Assembly: GCF_030733685.1 (NCBI RefSeq)
Contig: NZ_JASHIM010000016.1
Coordinates: forward strand, 40,340 to 104,339
Source: Roseovarius sp. MMSF_3281
GTDB lineage: Bacteria > Pseudomonadota > Alphaproteobacteria > Rhodobacterales > Rhodobacteraceae
Reading direction: 5' to 3'
Length of the DNA: 64,000 nt
A program made the position numbers and the translations under genes. Below, one piece after another: positions 1 through 7,119 of this stretch (within the stretch, counting starts at the first letter, position 1; each line of letters starts with the position of its first letter). The notes under the pieces were generated by a model. That model ran no database searches. It saw only the letters and a list, made by a program, of their open reading frames with translations, and was not told the origin of the DNA.

Positions 1-642
1 GGCGAACACCCCTCGCCCTTCCCGCATGCGCATGTGGCCACGACCACCACGCACAAGACCCTGCGCGGCCCGCGCGGCGGCATGATCCTGACCAATGACG
101 AGGCGATTGCCAAGAAGGTCAACTCGGCCATTTTCCCCGGCATTCAGGGTGGCCCGCTGATGCATGTGATCGCGGCCAAGGCCGTGGCCTTTGGCGAGGC
201 CCTGCGCCCTGAATTCAAGCAGTACATTCAACAGGTTGTCACCAACGCGCAGGCGATGAGCGACCAGTTGATCAAGGGCGGACTGGACACCGTGACCCAC
301 GGCACCGACACCCATGTTCTGTTGGTGGACCTGCGTCCCAAAGGCGTGAAGGGCAACGCGACCGAAAAGGCCCTTGGCCGGGCGCATATCACCTGCAACA
401 AGAACGGCGTGCCGTTCGACCCCGAAAAGCCCACGGTGACCAGCGGTATCCGCTTGGGGTCGCCAGCGGGCACGACCCGCGGGTTCGGCGAGGCCGAATT
501 CCGCCAGATCGCCGATTGGATCGTCGAAGTTGTCGACGGTCTGGCCGCCAATGGCGAAGAGGGCAACGGTGAGGTCGAGGCCAAGGTGAAAGCCGAGGTC
601 GAGGCGCTTTGCGCCCGCTTCCCGATGTACCCGAACCTGTAA
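1..642 (+). CDS. glyA: Serine hydroxymethyltransferase, C-terminal part (5' truncated by window edge)
   Basis: PLP enzyme that interconverts serine and glycine while charging tetrahydrofolate with a one-carbon unit; cytosolic. The frame is open from base 1 and reads [12 protein letters not shown] before the PLP-binding segment [14 protein letters not shown], whose lysine forms the Schiff base. That places the visible part at roughly the last half of a ~430-residue enzyme. The tail ([21 protein letters not shown]) is the conserved folate-side region. A strong intrinsic terminator follows directly. An internal GTG at base 34 is not a real start. Identification is secure. Confidence 0.97.
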   Translation, partial: GEHPSPFPHAHVATTTTHKTLRGPRGGMILTNDEAIAKKVNSAIFPGIQGGPLMHVIAAKAVAFGEALRPEFKQYIQQVVTNAQAMSDQLIKGGLDTVTHGTDTHVLLVDLRPKGVKGNATEKALGRAHITCNKNGVPFDPEKPTVTSGIRLGSPAGTTRGFGEAEFRQIADWIVEVVDGLAANGEEGNGEVEAKVKAEVEALCARFPMYPNL

Positions 643-664
643 GCGGGTTGATACTTGATGAAGA

Positions 665-694
665 CCCCGCGCGGCGTGGCTGCGCGGGGTTTTT
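665..694 (+). terminator. Intrinsic terminator of glyA
   Basis: CCCCGCGC (665-672) pairs with GCGCGGGG (682-689) around a 9-nt loop and is followed by five T residues. It begins 22 bp after the glyA stop codon. Confidence 0.9.
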
Positions 695-751
695 CATGCC
701 CGGCGCGCGGTGCGATTACGCCTTCTTAAGGGATGCACGGCACACTGACCG

Positions 752-1126
752 TCAGATCCGCCCCACGGCCCACAGCACCGCATAAACCGCAAGGCCCAGT
801 AGCGTGAGGTTCAAGACGATCGAAGCGATACGATGCAAAAGCATGGTCTTGCGGCGTTCTTTCGGGTCAATGCCTTTCAGGTGATCGCCCAGAACGGTGG
901 CCGCTCGGTTGAAGCGATCCGCATCGACGAGGGCCGCGAGGCGGGGATGGGTCATCATCACCTCGGCCTGCGCCACCTCGGCCCCTGCCCTGCGGGCAAA
1001 GCGCGGCAAATCCCGCCCGGCGCGGCGGAGCTTTGCCGAGAACCCTTTCCCCCGGATGCCCAGACGGTCCTGTAGAAGCTGTGCAAGCTCGGCGGTTTTG
1101 CCTTGGAACGGTTTTGGATCAATCAT
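752..1126 (-). CDS. Conserved hypothetical protein with one C-terminal membrane helix
   Basis: 124 residues. Residues 1-95 are basic and probably helical (QDRLGIRGKGFSAKLRRAGRDLP). A single hydrophobic segment (IASIVLNLTLLGLAVYAVLWAV) ends the chain, so this looks like a tail-anchored protein with a cytoplasmic domain. The upstream region carries a G-rich ribosome-binding stretch. It is convergent with glyA. I do not recognise a functional family; codon use looks native, so it is probably a real lineage-specific gene. Confidence 0.75.
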   Translation of the reverse strand: MIDPKPFQGKTAELAQLLQDRLGIRGKGFSAKLRRAGRDLPRFARRAGAEVAQAEVMMTHPRLAALVDADRFNRAATVLGDHLKGIDPKERRKTMLLHRIASIVLNLTLLGLAVYAVLWAVGRI

Positions 1127-1217
1127 GGTTTCCCCCCGGCGCGATCAATATAGCCCGCGGGGCGGCGGGCCTCAATAGGGGTGGCGGTGCATGGCCTGCG
1201 CGGTTATGTCTGATCCC

Positions 1218-1973
1218 ATGTTGAACACCATCGAACATGGGACCCGGACAGACCGGCCCGGGCTGTTGATCGTGCATGGGCTTTATGGCTCGGCGCGTAA
1301 TTGGGGAGTGATTGCCAAGCGGTTGTCGGAAGACCGGCAAGTGGTGGCGGTGGACATGCGCAACCATGGCCTAAGCCCTTGGTATGAAACGCATTCTTAC
1401 CCGGATATGGCGGATGACCTGGCACAGGTTCTACAAGGGCTGGAAGGGCCGTTCGACTTGTTGGGCCATTCCATGGGCGGCAAGGCGGCGATGGTTCTGG
1501 CGCTGACGCGGCCCGAGGTGGTGAACCGCCTGATCGTGGCCGATATCGCGCCGGTGGCCTATGGGCATTCGCAAATTGAATTCATCAAGGCGATGAAGGC
1601 CGTGGATTTGACACGAGTCGAGCGTCGCTCGGACGCAGCCGAGCAATTGGAACGCGTTGTGGACGATCCGACACTTGTCACGTTCTTCACCCAGTCCATT
1701 GATATAAAAGAGAAAAAATGGCGTCTGAACCTGGATGTCTTGGCCCGTGAGATGCCAAGGATCCTGTCCTTCCCCGAGGTTTCAGGCCAGTTCGACAAGC
1801 CCACGCTGTTCTTGTCCGGGGCCAATTCGGACTATGTGAAACGCGAGGATCGCGACCACATCAAAGCGCTGTTTCCGCAGGCACAATTCGCCAAGATCCC
1901 CGGGGCGGGTCATTGGCTGCACGCCGAGAAGCCGCGGGAGTTCGAGGCGGCAGTACGCACTTGGACCGCCTGA
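1218..1973 (+). CDS. Alpha/beta-fold hydrolase, YbfF-type esterase
   Basis: Serine hydrolase of the alpha/beta fold; short-chain (thio)esterase activity is expected by family, substrate unknown. Visible are the oxyanion region VHGLYGSARNW, the nucleophile elbow GHSMGG, an acidic residue in GANSDYV and the catalytic His in GAGHWLHAEKP, all in family order. Start placed at MLNTIEHG because homologues begin there; in-frame ATGs at 1191 and 1206 would add 9 or 4 residues, and no candidate has a clear Shine-Dalgarno site. The stop is followed immediately by a CGTACG-rich repeat. Confidence 0.88.
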   Translation: MLNTIEHGTRTDRPGLLIVHGLYGSARNWGVIAKRLSEDRQVVAVDMRNHGLSPWYETHSYPDMADDLAQVLQGLEGPFDLLGHSMGGKAAMVLALTRPEVVNRLIVADIAPVAYGHSQIEFIKAMKAVDLTRVERRSDAAEQLERVVDDPTLVTFFTQSIDIKEKKWRLNLDVLAREMPRILSFPEVSGQFDKPTLFLSGANSDYVKREDRDHIKALFPQAQFAKIPGAGHWLHAEKPREFEAAVRTWTA

Positions 1974-1974
1974 A

Positions 1975-2058
1975 TTTCGTACGAGTCGTACGCGACAACG
2001 TCGGTTTTCGTACGAAAATCGGGGGCCGTGCTTTGGCCATCGTACGAGTCGTACGAAA
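1975..2058. repeat. CGTACG-rich structured intergenic repeat, copy 1
   Basis: Three blocks: CGTACGAGTCGTACG at 1978-1992, the perfect palindrome TTTTCGTACGAAAA at 2005-2018, and CGTACGAGTCGTACG again at 2041-2055 followed by AAA. The outer blocks are also imperfect inverted repeats of one another. The same three-block layout and the same 84-bp length occur at 44860-44943. Confidence 0.85.
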
Positions 2059-2064
2059 TAGCGC

Positions 2065-2247
2065 TCACTCGGAATAAAGTGCCCGGGCCACGACCCATGC
2101 CACGGGGATCGCGGCCAGGAAGCCGACCACCGCTGACGCCACGACGGGTTGGGTGGTGTCATATCCTGCCGCCAGTGCCGCGATCATGGCAGAGCCGGCC
2201 ATGGTGGTGCCGATGAAAAGATAAAGGATCAAACCCAGACGAAGCAT
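2065..2247 (-). CDS. Two-helix membrane microprotein, paralogue A
   Basis: 60 residues, almost entirely two hydrophobic segments (LGLILYLFIGTTMAG and ASAVVGFLAAIPVAWVVAR), so an inner-membrane microprotein. GAGG lies upstream of the ATG. It is clearly related to the products at 2325-2507 and 2902-3153 (shared L-x-x-L-F-I-G-x-T-x-A-G and PVAW-x-VAR). From memory, relatives carry the misleading database name 'CTP synthetase'; nothing here resembles that enzyme. Function unknown. Confidence 0.75.
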   Translation of the reverse strand: MLRLGLILYLFIGTTMAGSAMIAALAAGYDTTQPVVASAVVGFLAAIPVAWVVARALYSE

Positions 2248-2324
2248 TTTTCAAGACCTCAAGCAATCAGTAGCGCGTTCGCAAAGATGCATAATTGATT
2301 CGAAATATTTGACCTTGATCTGTG

Positions 2325-2507
2325 TCAGTCGCCTTGCATCGCCCGCGCCACCAGCCATGCCACCGGAAAGGCCAGAACCAACCCGGCGATCACCGCGCCC
2401 CAGAGCCAGATTGCCCCGGTCAGCCCCGCGACAAGGACCACGACGATACCCACCCCCGCCAGAGTGGCCCCGATGAAAAGGTGAAGGGTAAAGAGCAGCC
2501 ATGTCAT
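2325..2507 (-). CDS. Two-helix membrane microprotein, paralogue B
   Basis: 60 residues, two membrane segments (LHLFIGATLAGVGIVVVLVAG and AVIAGLVLAFPVAWLVARA). AAAGG precedes the start. Over its whole length it aligns with the 2065-2247 product, keeping FIG-x-T-x-AG and PVAW-x-VARA, so the two arose by duplication. Same strand as its paralogues. Function unknown. Confidence 0.75.
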   Translation of the reverse strand: MTWLLFTLHLFIGATLAGVGIVVVLVAGLTGAIWLWGAVIAGLVLAFPVAWLVARAMQGD

Positions 2508-2615
2508 ATGCGGGCCTTTCGGGATAAGAGGATTTTGGCCGATCTAGGCGAGAGCGCGGGCAGTGACATTGATTCATGTCAGTCGAAGACATCTGGACGG
2601 TGCTATTCTACCCGC

Positions 2616-2900
2616 ATGATCACGTTGGACGATATCGAGGATATGACCTGCCTCACCCGCGAGGAGATCGCCGCCCTGGCAGAGCATGAGGCGCTGCCCG
2701 AACTGAATGCCTCGGCCTTCGGTGACTACCTGATGCATATGCCCAAGGGACCGCAGCAGGTGCAGGGGATGATCTGTGAGGATATACGCGATGCGTTGCA
2801 CGCCGGGGACCTGCCCCATGCCAAATCGCTTTACGCGGTTCTGCATCATTTCCTTGAGGCCCATCCCGAGGCCGCGCGCGGCACGGCCCCGGAAGGGTGA
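2616..2900 (+). CDS. Conserved hypothetical small protein
   Basis: 94 residues, acidic, no membrane segment or signal. The sequence starting MITLDDIEDMTCLTREEIAALAEHE looks like a soluble helical protein. The frame is open further upstream, but the start at 2616 begins the coherent, protein-like sequence; the Shine-Dalgarno site is weak. It sits on the opposite strand between microproteins B and C. I do not recognise the family. Confidence 0.65.
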   Translation: MITLDDIEDMTCLTREEIAALAEHEALPELNASAFGDYLMHMPKGPQQVQGMICEDIRDALHAGDLPHAKSLYAVLHHFLEAHPEAARGTAPEG

Positions 2901-2901
2901 G

Positions 2902-3153
2902 TTATGCTTCGGGCGCGGAGGGATCGGGCAAAATGCCGTCGCCGCCATCCCTGGTATGGTCAAAATCGGGATCTTGCCGTTTGATCCGGCGCGAAATGGC
3001 GTAGCCCGCAGGCCAAGCCAGAAGCCAGCCGATGACGCCAGCGGGCAGCACATAGGCCCATCCGTAGATACCAAGGCTCATCAGGATGGTAACCAGGCCG
3101 CCCGCGAGGACGGGACCGGTGGCAAGAATGAGGACCAAGCTTAATCTATCCAT
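2902..3153 (-). CDS. Two-helix membrane microprotein, paralogue C with hydrophilic tail
   Basis: 83 residues. Residues 1-57 match microproteins A and B (LVLILATGPVLAGG and VIGWLLAWPAGYAISRR). A charged tail follows (KRQDPDFDHTRDGGDG). The start at 3153 is fixed by AAAGGAGGT ending 7-8 bp upstream; the longer frame to 3231 adds residues with no family resemblance. It ends 1 bp from the convergent gene at 2616-2900. Function unknown. Confidence 0.75.
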   Translation of the reverse strand: MDRLSLVLILATGPVLAGGLVTILMSLGIYGWAYVLPAGVIGWLLAWPAGYAISRRIKRQDPDFDHTRDGGDGILPDPSAPEA

Positions 3154-3237
3154 TTGCGTTACCTCCTTTGACGCAAAACGCAATGGGCGCTGTGGTGTTC
3201 CCTTACCACCGCTCACGTCCGTGTGAGGCAAAGGCGG

Positions 3238-4065
3238 TCAGTTCAACCGCTTGCCCGGCGGATCGAAGGGCAGGAATTCGACTGCCGATTGCTGCACCGG
3301 GGCGGGATAGAGTTTCATCAGGTCAAGGATGTCCTTGGGAAGGCCCACGGTAACCGGCACGCCCAGCGCCGAGGCCTCGGAGGGGGTGAGGGCATAATCA
3401 TGCGTCCATGTGCCCGAGGCCAGCGTTTCGGCCAGTTTCTCGGCATCGGCGCGGTCCATCCGTGGGGTCATGATCTCGACCGCGCCGGCCTTGACCTGAT
3501 TGACGGCCTTTTCGCTGACATCGGCCAGAACAAGGGCCACGTCCGAGACATGTTCCACCGGCTTGGCATCGCGCGCGGCGATGATGGAGGCCGCCGAGAT
3601 GCCCATGATCTGCGGATCAATCGGGCCGAGCATGGAAAATTCGCCCATGACGATCTCATCGGCGGCCAGCGCGATCAGCGTGCCGCCCGACATGGCATAG
3701 ATCGGCACGAAAACGCTGACCTTGGCGGGGTGCGCCTCGACCGCGCGGGCGATCTGCATGGCGGCGATCACCAGCCCTCCGGGGGTATGCAGCACCAGAT
3801 CAATCGGCGTGTCGTCGGGCGTGGACTTGATGGCCGAAATGATGGATTGCGCATCTTCAAGGTCGATCTGCCGCGAGACATTCATGCCGAAAAAGCTGCG
3901 TTTTTCCTGCCGGTGGATCATGGTGATCACCCGGCTTCGGCGCTTTTTCTCGATGGCGCGGATTGCCTGCTCCCGGCGGATCGCGAAAAACCGCCCGGAC
4001 AACAGCGGTTGAAGCAGCATCACCGCGAGGACAAGAAAAATCAGGTTTGAAAAACTGAAGTCCAT
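3238..4065 (-). CDS. SDH-family Clp-fold serine protease, membrane anchored
   Basis: 275 residues. An N-terminal membrane helix (FSNLIFLVLAVMLLQPLL) precedes a ClpP/SppA-fold domain with the substrate-cradle loop HTPGG and the nucleophile region AMSGGTLIALAADEIVM. Family knowledge (SDH serine proteinases, SppA relatives) suggests membrane-protein or signal-peptide degradation; the substrate is unknown. Start chosen at MDFSFSN because GGAGG lies just upstream; the ORF extends nine residues further without support. Confidence 0.85.
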   Translation of the reverse strand: MDFSFSNLIFLVLAVMLLQPLLSGRFFAIRREQAIRAIEKKRRSRVITMIHRQEKRSFFGMNVSRQIDLEDAQSIISAIKSTPDDTPIDLVLHTPGGLVIAAMQIARAVEAHPAKVSVFVPIYAMSGGTLIALAADEIVMGEFSMLGPIDPQIMGISAASIIAARDAKPVEHVSDVALVLADVSEKAVNQVKAGAVEIMTPRMDRADAEKLAETLASGTWTHDYALTPSEASALGVPVTVGLPKDILDLMKLYPAPVQQSAVEFLPFDPPGKRLN

Positions 4066-4227
4066 GCATCGCCTCCGATTTGATCGCGGCAAGTGTCGCA
4101 GCCCGGGCGCATCTTGTGAATTGAAAAATCAACCCGATTGAGGCAGATATAGAAACAGCAGAAAAAGCGGCTGCAATCCCGGGCCAACCGGGCCGCCGCA
4201 CAAAGAGGCAAAACGGGGATTGGACCC

Positions 4228-4572
4228 ATGCGGCAGGCGATTATTCTTGGACTGGTTTTGGTTTTGGCGGGCTGTGGCGGCGGTGACCGTTTTCGCGGTG
4301 ACCGGGTCGCGCGCGGGGCGCCCATGGCCTTTGGTCCGATTTCCAAGGCCTGCATGGCCTCGGACCGCAAGGCCCGTTCAAGGGCGCTGTGCGGATGCAT
4401 TCAAGCCGCCGCCGATCAGACCCTGAGCGGGTCGCAACAGCGCCGGGCCGTCAAATTCTACCGCGACCCGCATTCGGCGCAGGAAATCCGCCAATCGGAT
4501 CGGTCCTCGAATGAGCGGTTCTGGGAAGCCTATGCGGACTATGGCACGCGCGCCCGGCAACTGTGCGGTTGA
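4228..4572 (+). CDS. Small lipoprotein, hypothetical
   Basis: 114 residues starting MRQAIILGLVLVLAGCGGG: a type II signal peptide with lipobox LAGC, so predicted to be lipidated at Cys15. The mature part contains the pattern CMASD-x-K-x-R-x-R-x-LCGCIQAAAD, with three further cysteines that could form a disulfide, and ends in Cys. A GGGGATTGGA stretch precedes the ATG. Function unknown. Confidence 0.75.
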   Translation: MRQAIILGLVLVLAGCGGGDRFRGDRVARGAPMAFGPISKACMASDRKARSRALCGCIQAAADQTLSGSQQRRAVKFYRDPHSAQEIRQSDRSSNERFWEAYADYGTRARQLCG

Positions 4573-4662
4573 TCCCGTGACGCGATTGCGTGGCCGCGCC
4601 ACGCGGGGGCGATAGGCCTTGGGCACATTGCGGCTTTTCGCGCGTGACAGCGCCGGGTGTTC

Positions 4663-5073
4663 TTATGTTCTGTGCTTGGTGGCAGTGCGCGAGGCGAACC
4701 CCATCAGGCGCTTGAATTTCGGGCAATCCATGTGGGTTTCGGCGGGGCAATCGGCCACGTGACGCAGGGCATCGCGCAACCGTGTGAGATCGCGAATCTG
4801 CTGATCGAGCGCATCGGCGCGCAGGTGCAGTTCGGCGCGCGGCAATTGCGGCGTTCCGTCCCTTGCGAACATGCCCTTGATGTCCTCCAGCGAAAAGCCC
4901 GCCATCTTACCCAATGAGATCAATACAAGTTGGGTGATCGCTTGTGGCTCGAACTGGCGCCGCAACCCGTGCCGCCCGACGGATTGGATCAGCCCGATTT
5001 CCTCGTAATAGCGCAGCGTCGAGGGGGCGACGCCACTTTGTTTCGACAGAATCCCGATATCTATCAGTTTCAC
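4663..5073 (-). CDS. MerR-family transcriptional regulator
   Basis: 136 residues. N-terminal winged helix-turn-helix (IGILSKQSGVAPSTLRYYEEIGLI, then R-R-Q-F), a dimerisation helix, and a C-terminal CPAETHMDCPKF motif with two cysteines that could sense a thiol-reactive or metal signal. The start is a GTG (VKLIDIG); the longer frame upstream runs into the divergent gene. It is divergent from an MFS exporter with the operator between them, the usual MerR-type layout, so it probably controls that exporter. The inducer is unknown. Confidence 0.88.
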   Translation of the reverse strand: MKLIDIGILSKQSGVAPSTLRYYEEIGLIQSVGRHGLRRQFEPQAITQLVLISLGKMAGFSLEDIKGMFARDGTPQLPRAELHLRADALDQQIRDLTRLRDALRHVADCPAETHMDCPKFKRLMGFASRTATKHRT

Positions 5074-5075
5074 TG

Positions 5076-5107
5076 TTGACCTCAAGTTGACTTGAAGTGG
5101 CAAGGTA
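5076..5107 (+). promoter_or_regulatory. MerR-type operator/promoter of the MFS gene
   Basis: TTGACC (-35, 5076-5081) is followed by the dyad CCTCAAGTTGACTTGAAG (5080-5097) inside the long spacer and a weak -10-like AAGGTA near 5102. A dyad lying in an overlong spacer is the MerR-family hallmark. The dyad differs from the SoxR box CCTCAAGTTAACTTGAGG, as I recall it, at two positions. Confidence 0.75.
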
Positions 5108-5141
5108 GCCGCCACAGACCTTGACCGCAAGAGAGTTGACC

Positions 5142-6557
5142 ATGACGAACCCGCAAAAGGCGCGCGCGCCGTTTCCCATCCTGATGGCGCTGGCCGCCGC
5201 AACCCTGACCGCGTCGCTTGGGATCAGCGTCGCCTCGGTGCTGCTGCCCACCCTGACGCGCCGTTTTGACGTGACCGTGTCGGAGGCCCAATGGATCGTG
5301 CTGGCCTATCTTATGGCGGTGACGGTCACCATTGTTTCGGCCGGGCGGCTTGGCGACCTGTTCGGCCGCCGCCGGGTCATGATCTTCGGCCTGATCGTAT
5401 TCATTGCCGCCTCGGTCCTGAGCGCGACCGCGCCGGACCTTGGCACGTTGATCACGGGCCGGGCGCTGCAGGGGGTGGGCGGGGCGATCCTGATCGCGCT
5501 TCCAATGTCGATCGCGCGGGATATGGTGCCCCCCGGGCAGCTTGGCACGGCCATGGGCCTGTTGGGAACCACCTCGGCCGCCGGGACCGCGCTTGGCCCG
5601 TCGCTTGGAGGCCTCGTGCTGGCCTGGAGCGATTGGCGCATGGCCTTTTGGCTTCTTGCCGGGTTTGCCGTGCTGACACTGGTGCTGGCTGTTCTCGCCA
5701 TAGGGCGTGACGGCACGCGCGCCGGGGCATCGTTCCGGTCCTTGGACATTCCGGGAAGTCTTGTCTTGATCGTGGCGCTTGTGACCTATTCCCTTGCCAC
5801 AAGCGGTGGGGCCTCGGGCGTTGCGGTTTCACCGGCCATGCTTATGGCAGGCACCTTCATCGCGACGGTGGTTTTCGTGGTTGTCGAAACCCGCGTGAGC
5901 GCGCCGCTGGTGCCGATGGCGGTTCTCATGGACAGGATGACGGGGGCCGGATTTATCATGAACATATTGGTGGGTACCGTCATGATGGCGACGCTGGTGG
6001 TCGGCCCGTTCTTCCTGACTTTCTCGCTTGGGCTGGAGGAGGCGGTTGTCGGTCTGGTTCTGGCTGTCGGGCCGGTGGTCGCCGCGCTGTCCGGGGTGCC
6101 GGCAGGGCGATTGACGGATCGGTTCGGCGCGCGGCGCGTGATGCTGGCCGGGCTGGTGCAGACAATGCTTGGCCTGCTTTGTCTTGCCCTTTTGCCACGC
6201 TATTTCGGCGTCGGTGGATATGTTGCCGCCCTGATGGCTTTGACACCGGCCTTTCAAATGTTCCTGGCGGCCAATAACACCGCGGTCATGTCCGGCGCCT
6301 CGCCCGAGCAGCGCGGGCGCCTTTCCGGCCTGCTTGGGCTGTCGCGCAACCTTGGGCTGATGACGGGTGCTTCGGCGATGTCCAGTTTGTTTGTGGCCCT
6401 CATGGGAACGGGTGATGCGGCAGAGGCGGAAAAGGTCGAGGTCGCGCAGGCCTTCACGATGACCTTTGTCGCCGCTGCCGCCGTGGCCCTGATCGCGCTG
6501 GCGATCGGGGTCTGGAGCAACTCAACCCGTCGGCGCGGTGCGCCGGACCCGGCGTGA
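5142..6557 (+). CDS. MFS multidrug-type exporter (DHA2-like)
   Basis: 471 residues, many membrane segments. Motif A is visible as GRLGDLFGRRRVM between helices 2 and 3, and motif C as LGTTSAAGTALGPSLGG in helix 5, typical of drug:H+ antiporters of the EmrB/QacA type. Start at MTNPQKARAPF with AAGAGAG upstream. The exporter is driven from a MerR-type promoter and paired with the divergent MerR gene, which suggests inducible efflux of a toxic or redox-active compound. The actual substrate cannot be read from the sequence. Confidence 0.88.
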   Translation: MTNPQKARAPFPILMALAAATLTASLGISVASVLLPTLTRRFDVTVSEAQWIVLAYLMAVTVTIVSAGRLGDLFGRRRVMIFGLIVFIAASVLSATAPDLGTLITGRALQGVGGAILIALPMSIARDMVPPGQLGTAMGLLGTTSAAGTALGPSLGGLVLAWSDWRMAFWLLAGFAVLTLVLAVLAIGRDGTRAGASFRSLDIPGSLVLIVALVTYSLATSGGASGVAVSPAMLMAGTFIATVVFVVVETRVSAPLVPMAVLMDRMTGAGFIMNILVGTVMMATLVVGPFFLTFSLGLEEAVVGLVLAVGPVVAALSGVPAGRLTDRFGARRVMLAGLVQTMLGLLCLALLPRYFGVGGYVAALMALTPAFQMFLAANNTAVMSGASPEQRGRLSGLLGLSRNLGLMTGASAMSSLFVALMGTGDAAEAEKVEVAQAFTMTFVAAAAVALIALAIGVWSNSTRRRGAPDPA

Positions 6558-6615
6558 CCTGCGCGGGGGGTTGCCCCCCGCGTACAGGAATGCACGCCAA
6601 TGGCCGTTCACCCCG

Positions 6616-7119
6616 TCACAACGGCTCCCGGAGTGCCGCCGTAAGTTCGATGAGCACCGGAGCGTTTCTTGGCAGTCGTTTCACCCCAACGACCGACCGA
6701 GCATGGCGCCCCTGGTCGCCAAGCATATCGTTCAGGTAGTTTGATGCCCCGTCGGCCACCGCCGAGATATCCTCGAAATCGTCATCATGCGCGACATAGC
6801 AGGTCACCCTGAGGATACGCTTTACGTTTCCAAGCCCCCCAGCCGAGTCGTTGAGCCATGCCAGGGCCTGTTCCGCGCAGATGCGGGCGGCTGTTACCGC
6901 GTCCTCCAAAGCCACCTCGCGGCCGACTTTTCCCGCGATGGCAAGCCTGCCGTCGCGTTTCGGGATTTGACCGGCAAGATAGGCTGTGCGCCCCTCGAAG
7001 GTCACGAGTTCATATGGGTATTTCGTGCCCTCGGGCTTGGGCAGGCATTCGGCCACGGCGTTAAGGTCGGTCCTGTCTTCGGTTGAAGACCCGACCCGGG
7101 TTCCAGTTACTTCAGTCAC
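6616..7119 (-). CDS. RidA/YjgF family protein (long variant)
   Basis: 167 residues. Recognisable RidA features include AYLAGQIPKRDGRLAIAGKVG, LNDSAGGLGNVKRILRVTCYVA and HARSVVGVKRLPRNAPVLIEL. RidA proteins hydrolyse reactive enamines/imines from PLP enzymes; some subfamilies are uncharacterised. The GTG at 7117-7119 is chosen because AGGAG is 6 bp upstream; an ATG at 7125 directly abuts that site and is less likely. The start overlaps the 3' end of the TRAP permease, so the two are translationally coupled. That may link the transported substrate to amino- or imino-compound catabolism (inference). Confidence 0.85.
   Translation of the reverse strand: MTEVTGTRVGSSTEDRTDLNAVAECLPKPEGTKYPYELVTFEGRTAYLAGQIPKRDGRLAIAGKVGREVALEDAVTAARICAEQALAWLNDSAGGLGNVKRILRVTCYVAHDDDFEDISAVADGASNYLNDMLGDQGRHARSVVGVKRLPRNAPVLIELTAALREPL

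Noticed and set aside
1910..2216. Small frames translating the CGTACG repeat (SYDSYE-like, VRLVRN-like)
   Set aside because: They are the direct translation of a palindromic repeat and appear at both repeat copies in several frames.
3223..4050. 275-codon open frame on the plus strand opposite the Clp-fold protease
   Set aside because: Complete overlap with a family-matched gene; the sequence is low-complexity His/Gly/Arg-rich, as expected for antisense of GC-rich coding DNA.
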